Source: Flavobacterium saliperosum (GTDB lineage Bacteria > Bacteroidota > Bacteroidia > Flavobacteriales > Flavobacteriaceae). From it: a stretch of 64,000 nucleotides of DNA. Positions 8,386 through 17,151 of the stretch are shown here, piece by piece. The notes under the pieces are model-generated. The model had not been told where the DNA came from. It did no database searches and was given only the letters and a program-made list of their open reading frames with translations. The position numbers and the translations under genes were made by a program. The stretch lies in assembly GCF_900100625.1 (NCBI RefSeq), contig NZ_FMTY01000002.1:270498-334497 (forward strand), in the 5' to 3' direction. Each line of letters opens with the position of its first letter. Position 1 is the first letter of the stretch.

Positions 8386-8700
8386 ATGGACATTTCTCAG
8401 GAACAATGGTGGCAAGAAGCCCAAAACGATAAAAACGGAGTTATCCTTGATGTGAGAACGGAGGGTGAATGGAACGAAGGCATTATTCCCGGAGCCATTC
8501 ATATCGACATCTACAAAGGTCAGGGATTCATCTATAAGGTGGACGAATTGGATAAATCGAAAAACTATTATATCTATTGCCGTTCGGGAGGACGAAGCGG
8601 TCAGGCCTGTAACATCATGCAGCAAATGGGTTTTACCAATACCTATAACCTGATTGGCGGTATAATGGAGTGGGACGGACCGGTTGTTTCACCGGAATAA
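8386..8700 (+). CDS. Single-domain rhodanese
   Basis: A 104-residue cytoplasmic rhodanese-like domain with no signal peptide. It contains GVILDVRTEGEWNEGIIPGA and the active-site loop YCRSGGRSGQA, whose Cys would carry the persulfide, followed by the YNLIGGIMEW end. Such proteins transfer sulfane sulfur to acceptors such as thiols or cyanide. It is the last gene of the thioredoxin-rhodanese operon and is closed by a bidirectional terminator shared with the convergent crp/fnr gene. Unlike its two neighbours it is not exported, so any joint pathway would have to cross the membrane. Confidence 0.92.
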   Translation: MDISQEQWWQEAQNDKNGVILDVRTEGEWNEGIIPGAIHIDIYKGQGFIYKVDELDKSKNYYIYCRSGGRSGQACNIMQQMGFTNTYNLIGGIMEWDGPVVSPE

Positions 8701-8702
8701 AT

Positions 8703-8731
8703 AAAAAAAGGAGCATTTCGCTCCTTTTTTT
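8703..8731. terminator. Bidirectional intrinsic terminator
   Basis: AAAAAAAGGAGC / GCTCCTTTTTTT with a 5-nt loop lies between the convergent rhodanese and crp/fnr genes, with T tracts on both strands. Its right edge touches the crp/fnr stop codon. Confidence 0.88.
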
Positions 8732-9410
8732 ATTCTGCCAGTTTTCGCAGCGCTGCCTTATCTTTCAATATTATTTTTTTTCCGCTGAGTTCAATCCAAC
8801 CGCTTTTGTTAAAATCCGAAAGCAAACGAATGCAGCTTTCCGTAGCCGTTCCGATAATACTGGAGATTTCGTCTCTGGATAATTGGATTTTCAGGGAATC
8901 ATCTTCATTTACTCCAAAAGCATCGTGAAGATAAAGTAACGTGGCAGCAAGGCGTTCTTTTACACTTTTTTGGGCCAGATTTACCAATACGTTATCGGCT
9001 TCTTTTAAATCATGACAAACATTTTTCATCATATTTAATGAAAACTTATTGTTGACATTAAAAAACTCCATAACCTGACTTTTCGGAATAAAACAAACAT
9101 GCATATCTTCCAATGCAACCGCACCTAAATTCGTCGGTTCCTCACTGATTAGTGAACGTTGCCCTAACAATTCGCCTTTGGTAACGAGTTTTACAATCTG
9201 ATCTTTACCGTTGGAACTTAATTTTGTGAGTTTACAAACACCGTCTTTGATACAAAAAATACCATCTAAATTGTCACCTTCATCAAAAATAACATCTCCT
9301 TTTTTAACGGTATAGGAAGTTTTACAATCAGCAAGCTTCACTAATTCATCTTTATTCAGCGCTTTTAATGCACTGAATTCTCTAACAATACATTGTTCAC
9401 ATTTACTCAT
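8730..9410 (-). CDS. Crp/Fnr family regulator next to the cbb3 oxidase genes
   Basis: The ATG at 9410 is chosen; extending to 9431 would need a TTG and add seven unlikely residues. The 226-residue protein has a cyclic-nucleotide-type sensor domain (about 20-150) and a C-terminal winged helix, LSRDEISSIIGTATESCIRLLSDFNKSG, where E and R keep the spacing of the base-reading residues of FNR. The N-terminus has CEQC plus C29, and further cysteines follow near residue 119, so an FNR-like iron-sulfur sensor is possible but the spacing is not the textbook one. It is divergent from ccoI, and FNR-like palindromes lie in front of ccoI, ccoS and hemN, making it the likely regulator of microaerobic respiration. 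Its own -7 element TATCTTTG (9436-9429) lies beside the operator. Confidence 0.88.
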   Translation of the reverse strand: MSKCEQCIVREFSALKALNKDELVKLADCKTSYTVKKGDVIFDEGDNLDGIFCIKDGVCKLTKLSSNGKDQIVKLVTKGELLGQRSLISEEPTNLGAVALEDMHVCFIPKSQVMEFFNVNNKFSLNMMKNVCHDLKEADNVLVNLAQKSVKERLAATLLYLHDAFGVNEDDSLKIQLSRDEISSIIGTATESCIRLLSDFNKSGWIELSGKKIILKDKAALRKLAE

Positions 9411-9443
9411 TATTTCTGATTGTTTTTGCAAAGATACTAAAGG

Positions 9444-9457
9444 ATGACAAATATCAT
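9444..9457. promoter_or_regulatory. FNR-like operator between crp/fnr and ccoI
   Basis: ATGACA-AA-TATCAT, one mismatch from perfect symmetry. Its centre is 36.5 bp before the last G of CTTTG (9483-9487), the probable -7 of ccoI, i.e. about -41.5, the class II activator position. For the divergent crp/fnr promoter its centre falls near -27, where it would block the promoter spacer. Confidence 0.72.
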
Positions 9458-9510
9458 ATTTTAAAAATACTTAAATTGTAAACTTTGTACCAGGTAAATG
9501 AGCAAATTTT

Positions 9511-11883
9511 ATGAATGCACAAAATTGTTTCCATTGTGGTAACGATATTGTAAAAGCGGATGAAATTATTTTTGACGAGAAATTATTCTGTTGTAGCGGA
9601 TGTAAAACCGTATACGAAATTTTCAGTCTGAATGATTTAACCTGTTATTACGATTTTGAGAATGCTCCAGGAGCAACACCACAGGATATTAAAGGTAAAT
9701 ATGATTTTTTAGATAATGAAGACATTGTTTCCAAACTTCTCGAATTCCAGGAGGATACAACACACATTGTTTCACTTTACATTCCTCATATACACTGTAG
9801 TTCGTGTATTTGGATTTTGGAAAATCTACACAAACTTCAAAAAGGAATCGCCTCTTCGCAGGTAAATTTCCATGAGAAGAAAGTGAGGATTACTTTTAAT
9901 CCGAATGAAACCAATCTGAAAGACATCGTTTTAATGATGAGTTCTATCGGATACGAGCCCTACATCAGTCTGGAAAATTATGAAACCAAGAAACAATCGG
10001 TCGATCGGAGTTTGTATTATAAAATCGGAGTTGCGTTTTTCTGTTTCGGAAATATCATGCTTTTATCGTTTCCCGAATATTTCGAGGTAGGCGAATTCTG
10101 GATTGAACAATACAAAGGTTTCTTCCGCTGGCTGATATTCGCACTTTCCTTACCGGCATTTTTCTACTCGGCTTGGGGCTATTATGTTTCGGCCTGGAAA
10201 AGCATCAAATCCCGAATGCTGAATATCGACATCCCAATCGCCTTAGGTATTGTGGTGATGTTCGTAAGAAGTACCGTTGATATCGCTTTCGATTACGGTC
10301 AGGGCTTTTTCGACAGTATGTGCGGACTGATTTTCTTCATGCTTCTCGGAAAACTGTTCCAGCAGAAAACCTATAACTTCCTTTCGTTTGAACGCGATTA
10401 CAAATCGTATTTTCCCATAGCGGTTACCAAAATCAATTCGGATGGAACCGAAGAAGCCATTCAGGTTTATGATGTGGAAAAAGGCAACCGATTGCTAATC
10501 CGAAATCAGGAATTGATTCCGGTTGACGGTATACTAATGTCTGAAAAAACCATGATCGATTACAGTTTCGTAACCGGTGAAGAAGTGCCAATTGAAAAGA
10601 AATCGGGAGATAAGATATTCGCCGGTGGAAAACAGTTGGGAAAAGTGGTGGAAATGGAAGTTTTGCATTCGGTTTCCCAAAGTTACCTGACGCAATTGTG
10701 GAGCAACGATGTTTTTCAGAAACGGGTTGACCAAAAATACAAAACCATCACCGATACCATCAGCCGTTATTTTACCCCTGCCTTATTAGCGTTGGCTTTT
10801 ATTTCCTTCGGATACTGGATTTTCATTGATGTTACCACAGCATTCAATGTTTTTACCGCAATCCTGATCGTGGCCTGTCCGTGTGCGTTGGCTTTAACGG
10901 CACCTTTTACTTTAGGTAACGTATTGCGTATTGTGGGAAGCCGAAAATTGTACCTGAAAAATGCCACTGTAATTGAGCAATTGGCAAAAGTGAATACCAT
11001 TGTTTTCGATAAAACCGGTACGATTACGACAAATAAAAAGACTTCCATTACTTATGAAGGTACTGAGCTAACCGATGCGGAACTGAAATTATTGAAAAAT
11101 ACATTGCGAGGTTCCAATCATCCTTTAAGCCGACGATTATACGATTACATTCCGAATCAGGAGAAAGGGGAAACTACCCGTTTTGAAGAAATTATCGGAA
11201 AAGGAATTTTTGCTGAAATCGACGGATGCACGGTGAAAATAGGTTCTTCTCAGTTCTTGCAGCATATGAGCGAGAACACGCATAAGAAAACTAAAGTCCA
11301 CATTGAAATTAACGGTGTTTATAAAGGAAGTTATGTTTTCAATAATCAGTACCGACAAGGGTTAGAACAATTATTTGAGAATTTATCCAAGAAATACAAT
11401 TTAGTTGTACTGTCAGGAGATAATGACGGCGAACGTAAAATTCTGGAAAAAATGTTACCAAAAAACACCACGTTGGTATTTAATCAGAAACCGGAACAAA
11501 AGCTCGCATTCATCGAAAACCTTCAAAAAGAAGGTAAAAACGTAATGATGATTGGCGACGGATTAAATGATGCGGGTGCTTTGGCGCAAAGTAATATAGG
11601 AATTTCCATTTCGGAAAACGTGAATGTGTTTTCACCGGCCTGCGATGGTATTCTGGACGCTTCGCAGTTTTCAAAAATCGGATTTTTCATGAGGTATTCT
11701 AAAGATGCGATGAATATCATCATGATGAGTTTCGGTCTATCGTTACTCTATAATGTGGTTGGTTTAAGTTATGCGGTTTCGGGAAATCTGTCGCCCATTG
11801 TTGCGGCTATCATTATGCCCTTGAGTACTGTAACCATTGTGAGTTTTGTAACCATAATGAGTAATGCTTTTGCAAGAAAATAA
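9511..11883 (+). CDS. ccoI: Heavy-metal P1B-type ATPase for cbb3 oxidase assembly (CcoI/FixI type)
   Basis: A 790-residue copper-type P1B ATPase. The N-terminus has a Cys-rich metal segment (CFHCG, then FCCSGCKTVYE) found in CcoI proteins, followed by a metal-binding domain with HCSSC (C96, C99). Membrane helices follow from about residue 170, the ion-selectivity motif CPC at 456-458, the phosphorylation site DKTGT at D500, and the hinge GDGLNDAGAL. CcoI is thought to export copper toward the CuB site of cbb3 oxidase. It lies directly upstream of ccoS and ccoNO, which fixes its role better than sequence alone. An FNR-like operator precedes it. Confidence 0.93.
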   Translation: MNAQNCFHCGNDIVKADEIIFDEKLFCCSGCKTVYEIFSLNDLTCYYDFENAPGATPQDIKGKYDFLDNEDIVSKLLEFQEDTTHIVSLYIPHIHCSSCIWILENLHKLQKGIASSQVNFHEKKVRITFNPNETNLKDIVLMMSSIGYEPYISLENYETKKQSVDRSLYYKIGVAFFCFGNIMLLSFPEYFEVGEFWIEQYKGFFRWLIFALSLPAFFYSAWGYYVSAWKSIKSRMLNIDIPIALGIVVMFVRSTVDIAFDYGQGFFDSMCGLIFFMLLGKLFQQKTYNFLSFERDYKSYFPIAVTKINSDGTEEAIQVYDVEKGNRLLIRNQELIPVDGILMSEKTMIDYSFVTGEEVPIEKKSGDKIFAGGKQLGKVVEMEVLHSVSQSYLTQLWSNDVFQKRVDQKYKTITDTISRYFTPALLALAFISFGYWIFIDVTTAFNVFTAILIVACPCALALTAPFTLGNVLRIVGSRKLYLKNATVIEQLAKVNTIVFDKTGTITTNKKTSITYEGTELTDAELKLLKNTLRGSNHPLSRRLYDYIPNQEKGETTRFEEIIGKGIFAEIDGCTVKIGSSQFLQHMSENTHKKTKVHIEINGVYKGSYVFNNQYRQGLEQLFENLSKKYNLVVLSGDNDGERKILEKMLPKNTTLVFNQKPEQKLAFIENLQKEGKNVMMIGDGLNDAGALAQSNIGISISENVNVFSPACDGILDASQFSKIGFFMRYSKDAMNIIMMSFGLSLLYNVVGLSYAVSGNLSPIVAAIIMPLSTVTIVSFVTIMSNAFARK

Positions 11884-11933
11884 ATTTGGTTTTATTGTAA
11901 AAAAAATCGTAATTTTTAACAAAATTTTTAAGT

Positions 11934-11977
11934 ATGACAAATGTCATGTTTTAACAGAAGTTCCTAAAGTAACTTTG
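11934..11977 (+). promoter_or_regulatory. FNR-like operator and promoter of the ccoS-ccoNOQP genes
   Basis: ATGACA-AA-TGTCAT (11934-11947) is a perfect inverted repeat. Its centre is 36.5 bp before the last G of TAACTTTG (11970-11977), a match to TAnnTTTG, which puts it near -41.5. There is no good -33 TTTG, as expected for an activator-dependent promoter. Confidence 0.78.
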
Positions 11978-11994
11978 TCAAATAAACTTAAGGT

Positions 11995-12183
11995 ATGAGT
12001 GTAATTTATCTATTAATCTCCATCAGTATCGTTGTCGCAGCGGTGTTTCTGTACATTTTTATCAGAGCAGTAAAAAGCGGTCAGTTCGACGACGATTACA
12101 CCCCATCGGTCAGAATGCTTTTTGACGATGAATTGAAAAAAGAATCCAAACAAATCAGAACACAAATAGAAAAACAGAACTAA
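11995..12183 (+). CDS. ccoS: cbb3-type cytochrome oxidase assembly protein CcoS
   Basis: A 62-residue protein with one N-terminal membrane helix (VIYLLISISIVVAAVFLYIF) and a short cytoplasmic tail with SGQFDDDYTPSVRMLF, which resembles the FDDLEGPAHRIL-type stretch of CcoS. In other bacteria CcoS is needed to insert haem and copper cofactors into cbb3 oxidase. It starts the ccoS-ccoNO-ccoQ-ccoP run, two bases before ccoNO, behind the FNR-like promoter. Confidence 0.9.
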   Translation: MSVIYLLISISIVVAAVFLYIFIRAVKSGQFDDDYTPSVRMLFDDELKKESKQIRTQIEKQN

Positions 12184-12185
12184 TT

Positions 12186-14381
12186 ATGGAAATGCAACAA
12201 TTTTATTACGATAACAAAATTGTAAAGAAGTTCCTCTATGCTTCAATAGTTTTTGGGGTAGTGGGAATGCTCGTTGGGCTTTTAGTGGCCATCATGTATC
12301 TTTTTCCGAATTTAACCGATGGGATTTCATGGTTAAGCTACGGCCGTTTAAGACCTTTACACACTAATGCGGTAATTTTTGCCTTCGTAGGAAATGCCAT
12401 TTTTGCTGGGATTTACTATTCTTTGCAACGATTATTAAAAGCCAGAATGTATAGTGATCTTTTGAGTAACATTAATTTCTGGGGATGGCAGTTGATTATT
12501 GTGGCAGCTGCAATTTCGTTACCGTTAGGATACACCTCTTCAAAAGAATATGCCGAATTGGAATGGCCTATTGATATAGCCATCGCAATTATTTGGGTTG
12601 TTTTCGGTATTAATATGATTATGACCATTTTACGTCGTAGAGAGCGTCATTTATATGTTGCCATTTGGTTTTACATTGCCACTTTCGTAACCGTGGCGGT
12701 TTTACATATTTTCAACAGTTTGGCCTTACCGGTTGACGGAATGAAAAGTTACTCGGTTTATGCCGGTGTTCAGGATGCTTTGGTGCAATGGTGGTACGGA
12801 CACAATGCGGTTGCGTTCTTCCTTACGACTCCGTTCTTAGGCTTAATGTATTATTTCATTCCTAAAGCGGCGAACCGACCTGTTTATTCTTATAGATTAT
12901 CAATCGTTCACTTCTGGTCGTTGATTTTCTTATATATCTGGGCGGGTCCTCACCACTTGTTATACACTTCATTACCGGATTGGGCACAAAATTTAGGTGT
13001 TGTTTTCTCAGTAATGCTAATCGCTCCGTCTTGGGGTGGTATGATTAACGGATTATTGACATTAAGAGGGGTTTGGGACAAAGTACGTACTGAGCCAGTA
13101 TTGAAATTCTTCGTAGTGGCGATTACCGGTTATGGTATGGCAACTTTCGAAGGTCCGATGCTTTCCCTTAAAAACGTAAATGCCATTGCACACTTTACCG
13201 ACTGGATTGTAGCACACGTTCACGTAGGAGCTCTAGCCTGGAACGGATTCATGACCTTTGGTATGATTTACTGGTTGATCCCAAGAATGGCAAAAACAAC
13301 GTTATACTCCTTTAAGTTAGCCAATTTCCATTTCTGGATTGGAACTTTAGGTATCATTTTATATGCACTTCCATTATACGTAGCCGGTTTTGCTCAGGCT
13401 CAAATGTGGAAACAGTTTAACCCGGATGGTTCATTAGTATACGGTAACTTCCTTGAAACCGTTACGGCGATTATGCCAATGTATGCGATGCGTGCAGTAG
13501 GAGGAACGTTATTCATTATCGGATTGTTCGTTTTAGTGTACAACATTATAATGACCGTAAGACAAGGGCAAACCATCGAAGACGAATTGGCTGAAGCTCC
13601 GGAATTGCAACGAATTGCAGCAAGCCGTTTGAAAGGTGAAAAATTCCACACTTGGTTGGAAAGAAAACCAATCCAGCTTACCATTTTAGCTACCGTTGCA
13701 ATCCTGATTGGCGGTATCATCCAGATTGTTCCGACTTTAATCGTGAAATCAAATATTCCGACAATTTCAAGTGTGAAACCATACACACCATTAGAATTGG
13801 AAGGACGTGACTTGTATATCCGTGAAGGTTGTGTGGGTTGTCACTCACAAATGGTACGACCTTTCCGTTCTGAAGTAGAGCGTTACGGTGAGTATTCCAA
13901 ATCAGGAGAATATGTTTACGATCACCCATTCCTTTGGGGGTCAAAACGTACCGGACCGGACTTAATGCGTGTAGGTGGTAAATATTCAGACAACTGGCAT
14001 TTCAACCACATGTGGGATCCGCAAAGTACATCTTCAGGTTCTATCATGCCGGGTTACAAATGGTTGTTTGATAACGAACCAATGGATTATTCCAAAACCG
14101 AAGATAAAATGCGTGTAATGGTAAAATTAGGTGTTCCTTATACGGATGCGGAAATTGCCAATGCTAAACAAAATATCGCTAAACAGTCGGCACAAATCGA
14201 GAAAAACCTGACGAATGATCCTGACTTTGTAAAAAGTTATGAGGAAAGCAAGAAAAATGCTGCTGTAAAAGGAGAACGTTTTGTTCCGATGAAAGACCGT
14301 GAAATCGTAGCATTGATTGCCTACTTACAACGTCTTGGAACCGATATTAAAATCAAGGATGTAGCACAACTTCAAAAATAA
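12186..14381 (+). CDS. ccoNO: cbb3-type cytochrome c oxidase subunits I and II fused (CcoN-CcoO)
   Basis: This 731-residue protein is a fusion of the catalytic subunit CcoN and the cytochrome c subunit CcoO, the usual state in Bacteroidetes. The N-terminal part (about 1-480) has roughly 12 membrane helices with haem and CuB ligands in RPLHTNAVIF, WWYGHNAVAFF, WAGPHHLLY and AHVHVGALAWNG. After another membrane helix near residue 510, the CcoO part carries the haem c motif CVGCH (C549, C552, H553), followed by SQMVRPFRSE and the Met ligand region SGSIMPGY. The complex reduces oxygen to water with high affinity and pumps protons under low oxygen. Codon use is strongly biased, suggesting high expression. 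Confidence 0.97.
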   Translation: MEMQQFYYDNKIVKKFLYASIVFGVVGMLVGLLVAIMYLFPNLTDGISWLSYGRLRPLHTNAVIFAFVGNAIFAGIYYSLQRLLKARMYSDLLSNINFWGWQLIIVAAAISLPLGYTSSKEYAELEWPIDIAIAIIWVVFGINMIMTILRRRERHLYVAIWFYIATFVTVAVLHIFNSLALPVDGMKSYSVYAGVQDALVQWWYGHNAVAFFLTTPFLGLMYYFIPKAANRPVYSYRLSIVHFWSLIFLYIWAGPHHLLYTSLPDWAQNLGVVFSVMLIAPSWGGMINGLLTLRGVWDKVRTEPVLKFFVVAITGYGMATFEGPMLSLKNVNAIAHFTDWIVAHVHVGALAWNGFMTFGMIYWLIPRMAKTTLYSFKLANFHFWIGTLGIILYALPLYVAGFAQAQMWKQFNPDGSLVYGNFLETVTAIMPMYAMRAVGGTLFIIGLFVLVYNIIMTVRQGQTIEDELAEAPELQRIAASRLKGEKFHTWLERKPIQLTILATVAILIGGIIQIVPTLIVKSNIPTISSVKPYTPLELEGRDLYIREGCVGCHSQMVRPFRSEVERYGEYSKSGEYVYDHPFLWGSKRTGPDLMRVGGKYSDNWHFNHMWDPQSTSSGSIMPGYKWLFDNEPMDYSKTEDKMRVMVKLGVPYTDAEIANAKQNIAKQSAQIEKNLTNDPDFVKSYEESKKNAAVKGERFVPMKDREIVALIAYLQRLGTDIKIKDVAQLQK

Positions 14382-14386
14382 AAGGT

Positions 14387-14578
14387 ATGCTTAAGTTTAT
14401 CAAACACAATATGGAAACCATCTCAGGAATTGAGATTTATCCGATAATTTCATTGCTAATTTTCTTTCTTTTCTTTGTAGGACTTTATGTTTGGGTCTTT
14501 ACCTATAAAAAAGAGAAAATCACAGAGATGAGTAATATTCCGTTTGGGAATGAAGACACAAATGAATTTCAAAATTAA
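14387..14578 (+). CDS. ccoQ: CcoQ/FixQ-like small subunit
   Basis: A 63-residue protein with a single membrane helix (PIISLLIFFLFFVGLYVWVF) followed by a charged tail (YKKEKITEMSNIPFGNED). Position between ccoNO (5-bp gap) and ccoP (6-bp gap), plus size and topology, identify it as the CcoQ component, which stabilises the cbb3 complex elsewhere. Sequence conservation in this family is too low for a stronger claim. Confidence 0.8.
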   Translation: MLKFIKHNMETISGIEIYPIISLLIFFLFFVGLYVWVFTYKKEKITEMSNIPFGNEDTNEFQN

Positions 14579-14584
14579 CAGGTC

Positions 14585-15463
14585 ATGAAAAAGTTTTTTC
14601 CAATATATGTTCGAATCCCGGTTTTATTTGCCATTTTCTTTGGAGCGATGGAATTCTTCATCGATTCCGGAGACAAACCGGCATTTATAAAATACCCGAT
14701 TGTTTCCATACTGCTTTTGCTTTTTCTGTTTGTATTAATTGCTATGGAAATTGTACTGAAAGCGGCTTACAATGTTGTTGACAGTTTACTTACCGAAGAG
14801 CAGCGTAAAGCAAAAGAAATAGAAGAAAACCTTCCGTTTTCGGAATCGGCTTTCTACAAAAAATGGATGCACAAATTAACGCGTTCCAACAAAGTGGAAG
14901 AGGAAGGGGAATTATTATTACACCATGATTACGACGGTATCAAAGAGTTGGACAACGTGCTGCCGCCATGGTGGGTGTATTTGTTCTACGCTTGTATCGC
15001 TTTCTCAGTAATCTATTTGGTACGTTTCCATGTTTTAGGACACGACGACCAAACTACCGAATTCAATAAAGCAATGGCCGAAGCTAAAATTGCCGTTGAA
15101 GAATACAAAAAAACCGCTCCGGATGTAATGGACAAAGAAAAAGTTACATTATTAACCGAAAAGGCTGATTTGGACGCCGGGAAAGCACTTTATGAAACCA
15201 ATTGTGTTGCCTGTCACCGTGCTGATGCCGGAGGTGCAATCGGACCGAACCTTACTGACAACCAATGGATTTTGGGTGGCGGAATTAAAAATGTGTTCAA
15301 CACGATTATGGAAGGTGGCCGTGACGGAAAAGGAATGGTAGCCTGGAAATCAAGTATCAAACCTTCCGATATTCAAAAAGTGGCGAGTTATGTTTTAAGT
15401 CTGCAGGGAACCAATCCAAAAGAAGCGAAAGCTGCGGAAGGTGATGTTTGGACTGAAGAATAA
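14585..15463 (+). CDS. ccoP: cbb3-type cytochrome c oxidase subunit III, single haem
   Basis: A 292-residue membrane-anchored cytochrome c. Two N-terminal helices (about 9-55) are followed by a third one after the LDNVLPPWWVYLFYACI segment, the conserved N-terminal signature of CcoP. The periplasmic domain has a single haem c motif CVACH (C207, C210, H211) with GPNLTD and GKGMVAWK, the latter carrying the Met ligand. Proteobacterial CcoP usually has two haem c sites; here only one is present, as is common in Bacteroidetes. It passes electrons from soluble cytochromes to CcoO/CcoN. An 81-bp gap separates it from ccoG. Confidence 0.93.
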   Translation: MKKFFPIYVRIPVLFAIFFGAMEFFIDSGDKPAFIKYPIVSILLLLFLFVLIAMEIVLKAAYNVVDSLLTEEQRKAKEIEENLPFSESAFYKKWMHKLTRSNKVEEEGELLLHHDYDGIKELDNVLPPWWVYLFYACIAFSVIYLVRFHVLGHDDQTTEFNKAMAEAKIAVEEYKKTAPDVMDKEKVTLLTEKADLDAGKALYETNCVACHRADAGGAIGPNLTDNQWILGGGIKNVFNTIMEGGRDGKGMVAWKSSIKPSDIQKVASYVLSLQGTNPKEAKAAEGDVWTEE

Positions 15464-15544
15464 GTTTGATATATAACAGGTTAACAGGTTATTGCTTAAC
15501 TTAGGAGAATAAAATCCGTTATCAATAACAGCAAGCAAAAACAA

Positions 15545-16963
15545 ATGGCAAATTTACCAGACGATAGTTTTAGAGATACAATAGGAACCATTGACAGAGA
15601 AGGTAAGCGCGCATGGGTATTTCCTAAAATTCCGAAAGGGAAATGGTACGAAAGAAGAAAATGGGTGAGTTATTTTTTATTACTCTTTTTATTCTCGGCA
15701 CCATTCATTAAAATTAACGGGAATCAGTTTCTGTTGTTCAATGTGATTGACAGAAAGTTCAATATTTTCGGATTCCCTTTCTGGCCACAGGATTTTTACC
15801 TGTTCGTTATCACGATGATTATTGGGGTAGTGGGATTAACGTTATTTACTGTAGCTTTCGGTCGGATTTTCTGTGGTTGGATTTGCCCGCAGACCATTTT
15901 TATGGAAATGGTTTTCAGAAGAATCGAATTTTGGATTGACGGCGACAGAGGGGCTCAGATCAAACTGAACAAACAAGCCTGGAATGCGGAAAAGATAAGA
16001 AAGCGAGTAACAAAATGGAGTATCTTTTTCATTATTTCCTTTCTGATTGCCAATATCTTTTTAGCCTATGTTATCGGAAGTGATGAATTGCTAAAAATGG
16101 TAACCGAAGGTCCGACGCACAATACAAGTACACTCATTGCCCTATTGATTTTTACGGCGGTTTTCTACTTTATTTTTGCCTGGTTTCGGGAACAGGTTTG
16201 TATCATTGCTTGTCCCTACGGACGTTTGCAAGGTGTATTGCTTGATAACAAAACCATTGTTGTTGCCTACGATCATAAAAGAGGTGAGGCTGAAAACGGT
16301 CGTGCCAAATTCAAGAAAAACGAAGACAGAACCGCATTAGGAAAAGGCGATTGTATTGATTGCCACCAATGTGTTAATGTTTGTCCGACCGGAATTGATA
16401 TTCGTAACGGAACGCAGCTGGAATGTGTAAACTGTACGGCTTGTATCGACGAGTGTGATTTTATCATGGAAAGTGTGAATTTACCAAAAGGGTTAATTCG
16501 TTTCGCTTCCGAAGATGAGATTGTGAAAAAGGAAAAATTCGTTTTCACAACCAGAATGAAAGGGTATGTTGCGGTTTTAACCATACTTACCGGGATTTTC
16601 ATCGGAATGTTGTTCCTTAGAAACGATGTTCAGGCTACGGTTTTACGTTTACCGGGACAATTGTTTGAACACAAAGGCGATAAAATCAGTAACGTATTTA
16701 CGTATAAAATCGTAAACAAAACGGTTAAGGATTTTGATGCCGTACATTTTAAACTGGCCAATATTAAAGGAGAAATAAAAGTTGTGGGTAAACCCATCTT
16801 TAAAGTTAAAAAAGAAGGATTGGCTCAAGGAACGTTGTTTATTGAAATTCATCCCGCATTATTAAAAGGGGATAAAACCAAAGTGAAGATTGATGTTTAC
16901 GACGGCGATTTACTTTTGGAAACGACTACAACCAATTTCTTAGGCCCCAGAAGTTTTAATTAA
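15545..16963 (+). CDS. ccoG: Cytochrome c oxidase accessory protein CcoG
   Basis: A 472-residue polyferredoxin-type membrane protein. Membrane helices surround FGRIFCGWICPQTIF, a NapH-like cysteine motif, and CIIACPYGRLQG. Two 4Fe-4S motifs follow: CIDCHQCVNVCPTG and CVNCTACIDECD. A late helix near residue 340 leads into a periplasmic Ig-like domain that ends at LGPRSFN. CcoG is thought to act as a cupric reductase during copper delivery to cbb3 oxidase. It follows ccoP and precedes ccoH in the same direction, so the cluster is probably one extended transcription unit. Confidence 0.95.
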   Translation: MANLPDDSFRDTIGTIDREGKRAWVFPKIPKGKWYERRKWVSYFLLLFLFSAPFIKINGNQFLLFNVIDRKFNIFGFPFWPQDFYLFVITMIIGVVGLTLFTVAFGRIFCGWICPQTIFMEMVFRRIEFWIDGDRGAQIKLNKQAWNAEKIRKRVTKWSIFFIISFLIANIFLAYVIGSDELLKMVTEGPTHNTSTLIALLIFTAVFYFIFAWFREQVCIIACPYGRLQGVLLDNKTIVVAYDHKRGEAENGRAKFKKNEDRTALGKGDCIDCHQCVNVCPTGIDIRNGTQLECVNCTACIDECDFIMESVNLPKGLIRFASEDEIVKKEKFVFTTRMKGYVAVLTILTGIFIGMLFLRNDVQATVLRLPGQLFEHKGDKISNVFTYKIVNKTVKDFDAVHFKLANIKGEIKVVGKPIFKVKKEGLAQGTLFIEIHPALLKGDKTKVKIDVYDGDLLLETTTTNFLGPRSFN

Positions 16964-17151
16964 TGTAAGGATAAGTGAAAAGGGTTCTGCGAGGAGTTTG
17001 AAAATAACAAACAAGCGGATAGTTGGCTAAATAGCCCTGATGGACGTGGATCCCGATTTTTCATCGGGAGGAACATACGACAGGAATTGCGATAACCGAT
17101 AAAACACCGGCCTCCCGATAGCTATCGGGACGCTTCAAAAAAATAAGAATT
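16964..17151. other. Intergenic spacer with inverted repeats, possible structured RNA
   Basis: This 188-bp gap between ccoG and ccoH has no convincing ORF. It holds a hairpin TCCCGAT-ttttc-ATCGGGA (about 17050-17070) enclosed by CCTG and CAGG segments, then an 18-bp perfect palindrome TCCCGATAGCTATCGGGA at 17113-17130. The latter is the same palindrome that forms the core of several family A repeats after 43 kb, but here it stands alone. It could be a processing site, a structured RNA or a repeat remnant. Confidence 0.5.
17113..17130. repeat. Solitary copy of the CCCGATAGCTATCGGG palindrome
   Basis: A perfect 18-bp palindrome identical to the centre of the elements at 43151, 44651, 49005, 52770 and 53465, but lacking the flanking family A arms. 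It lies inside the cco cluster, 22 bp before ccoH. Confidence 0.85.
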
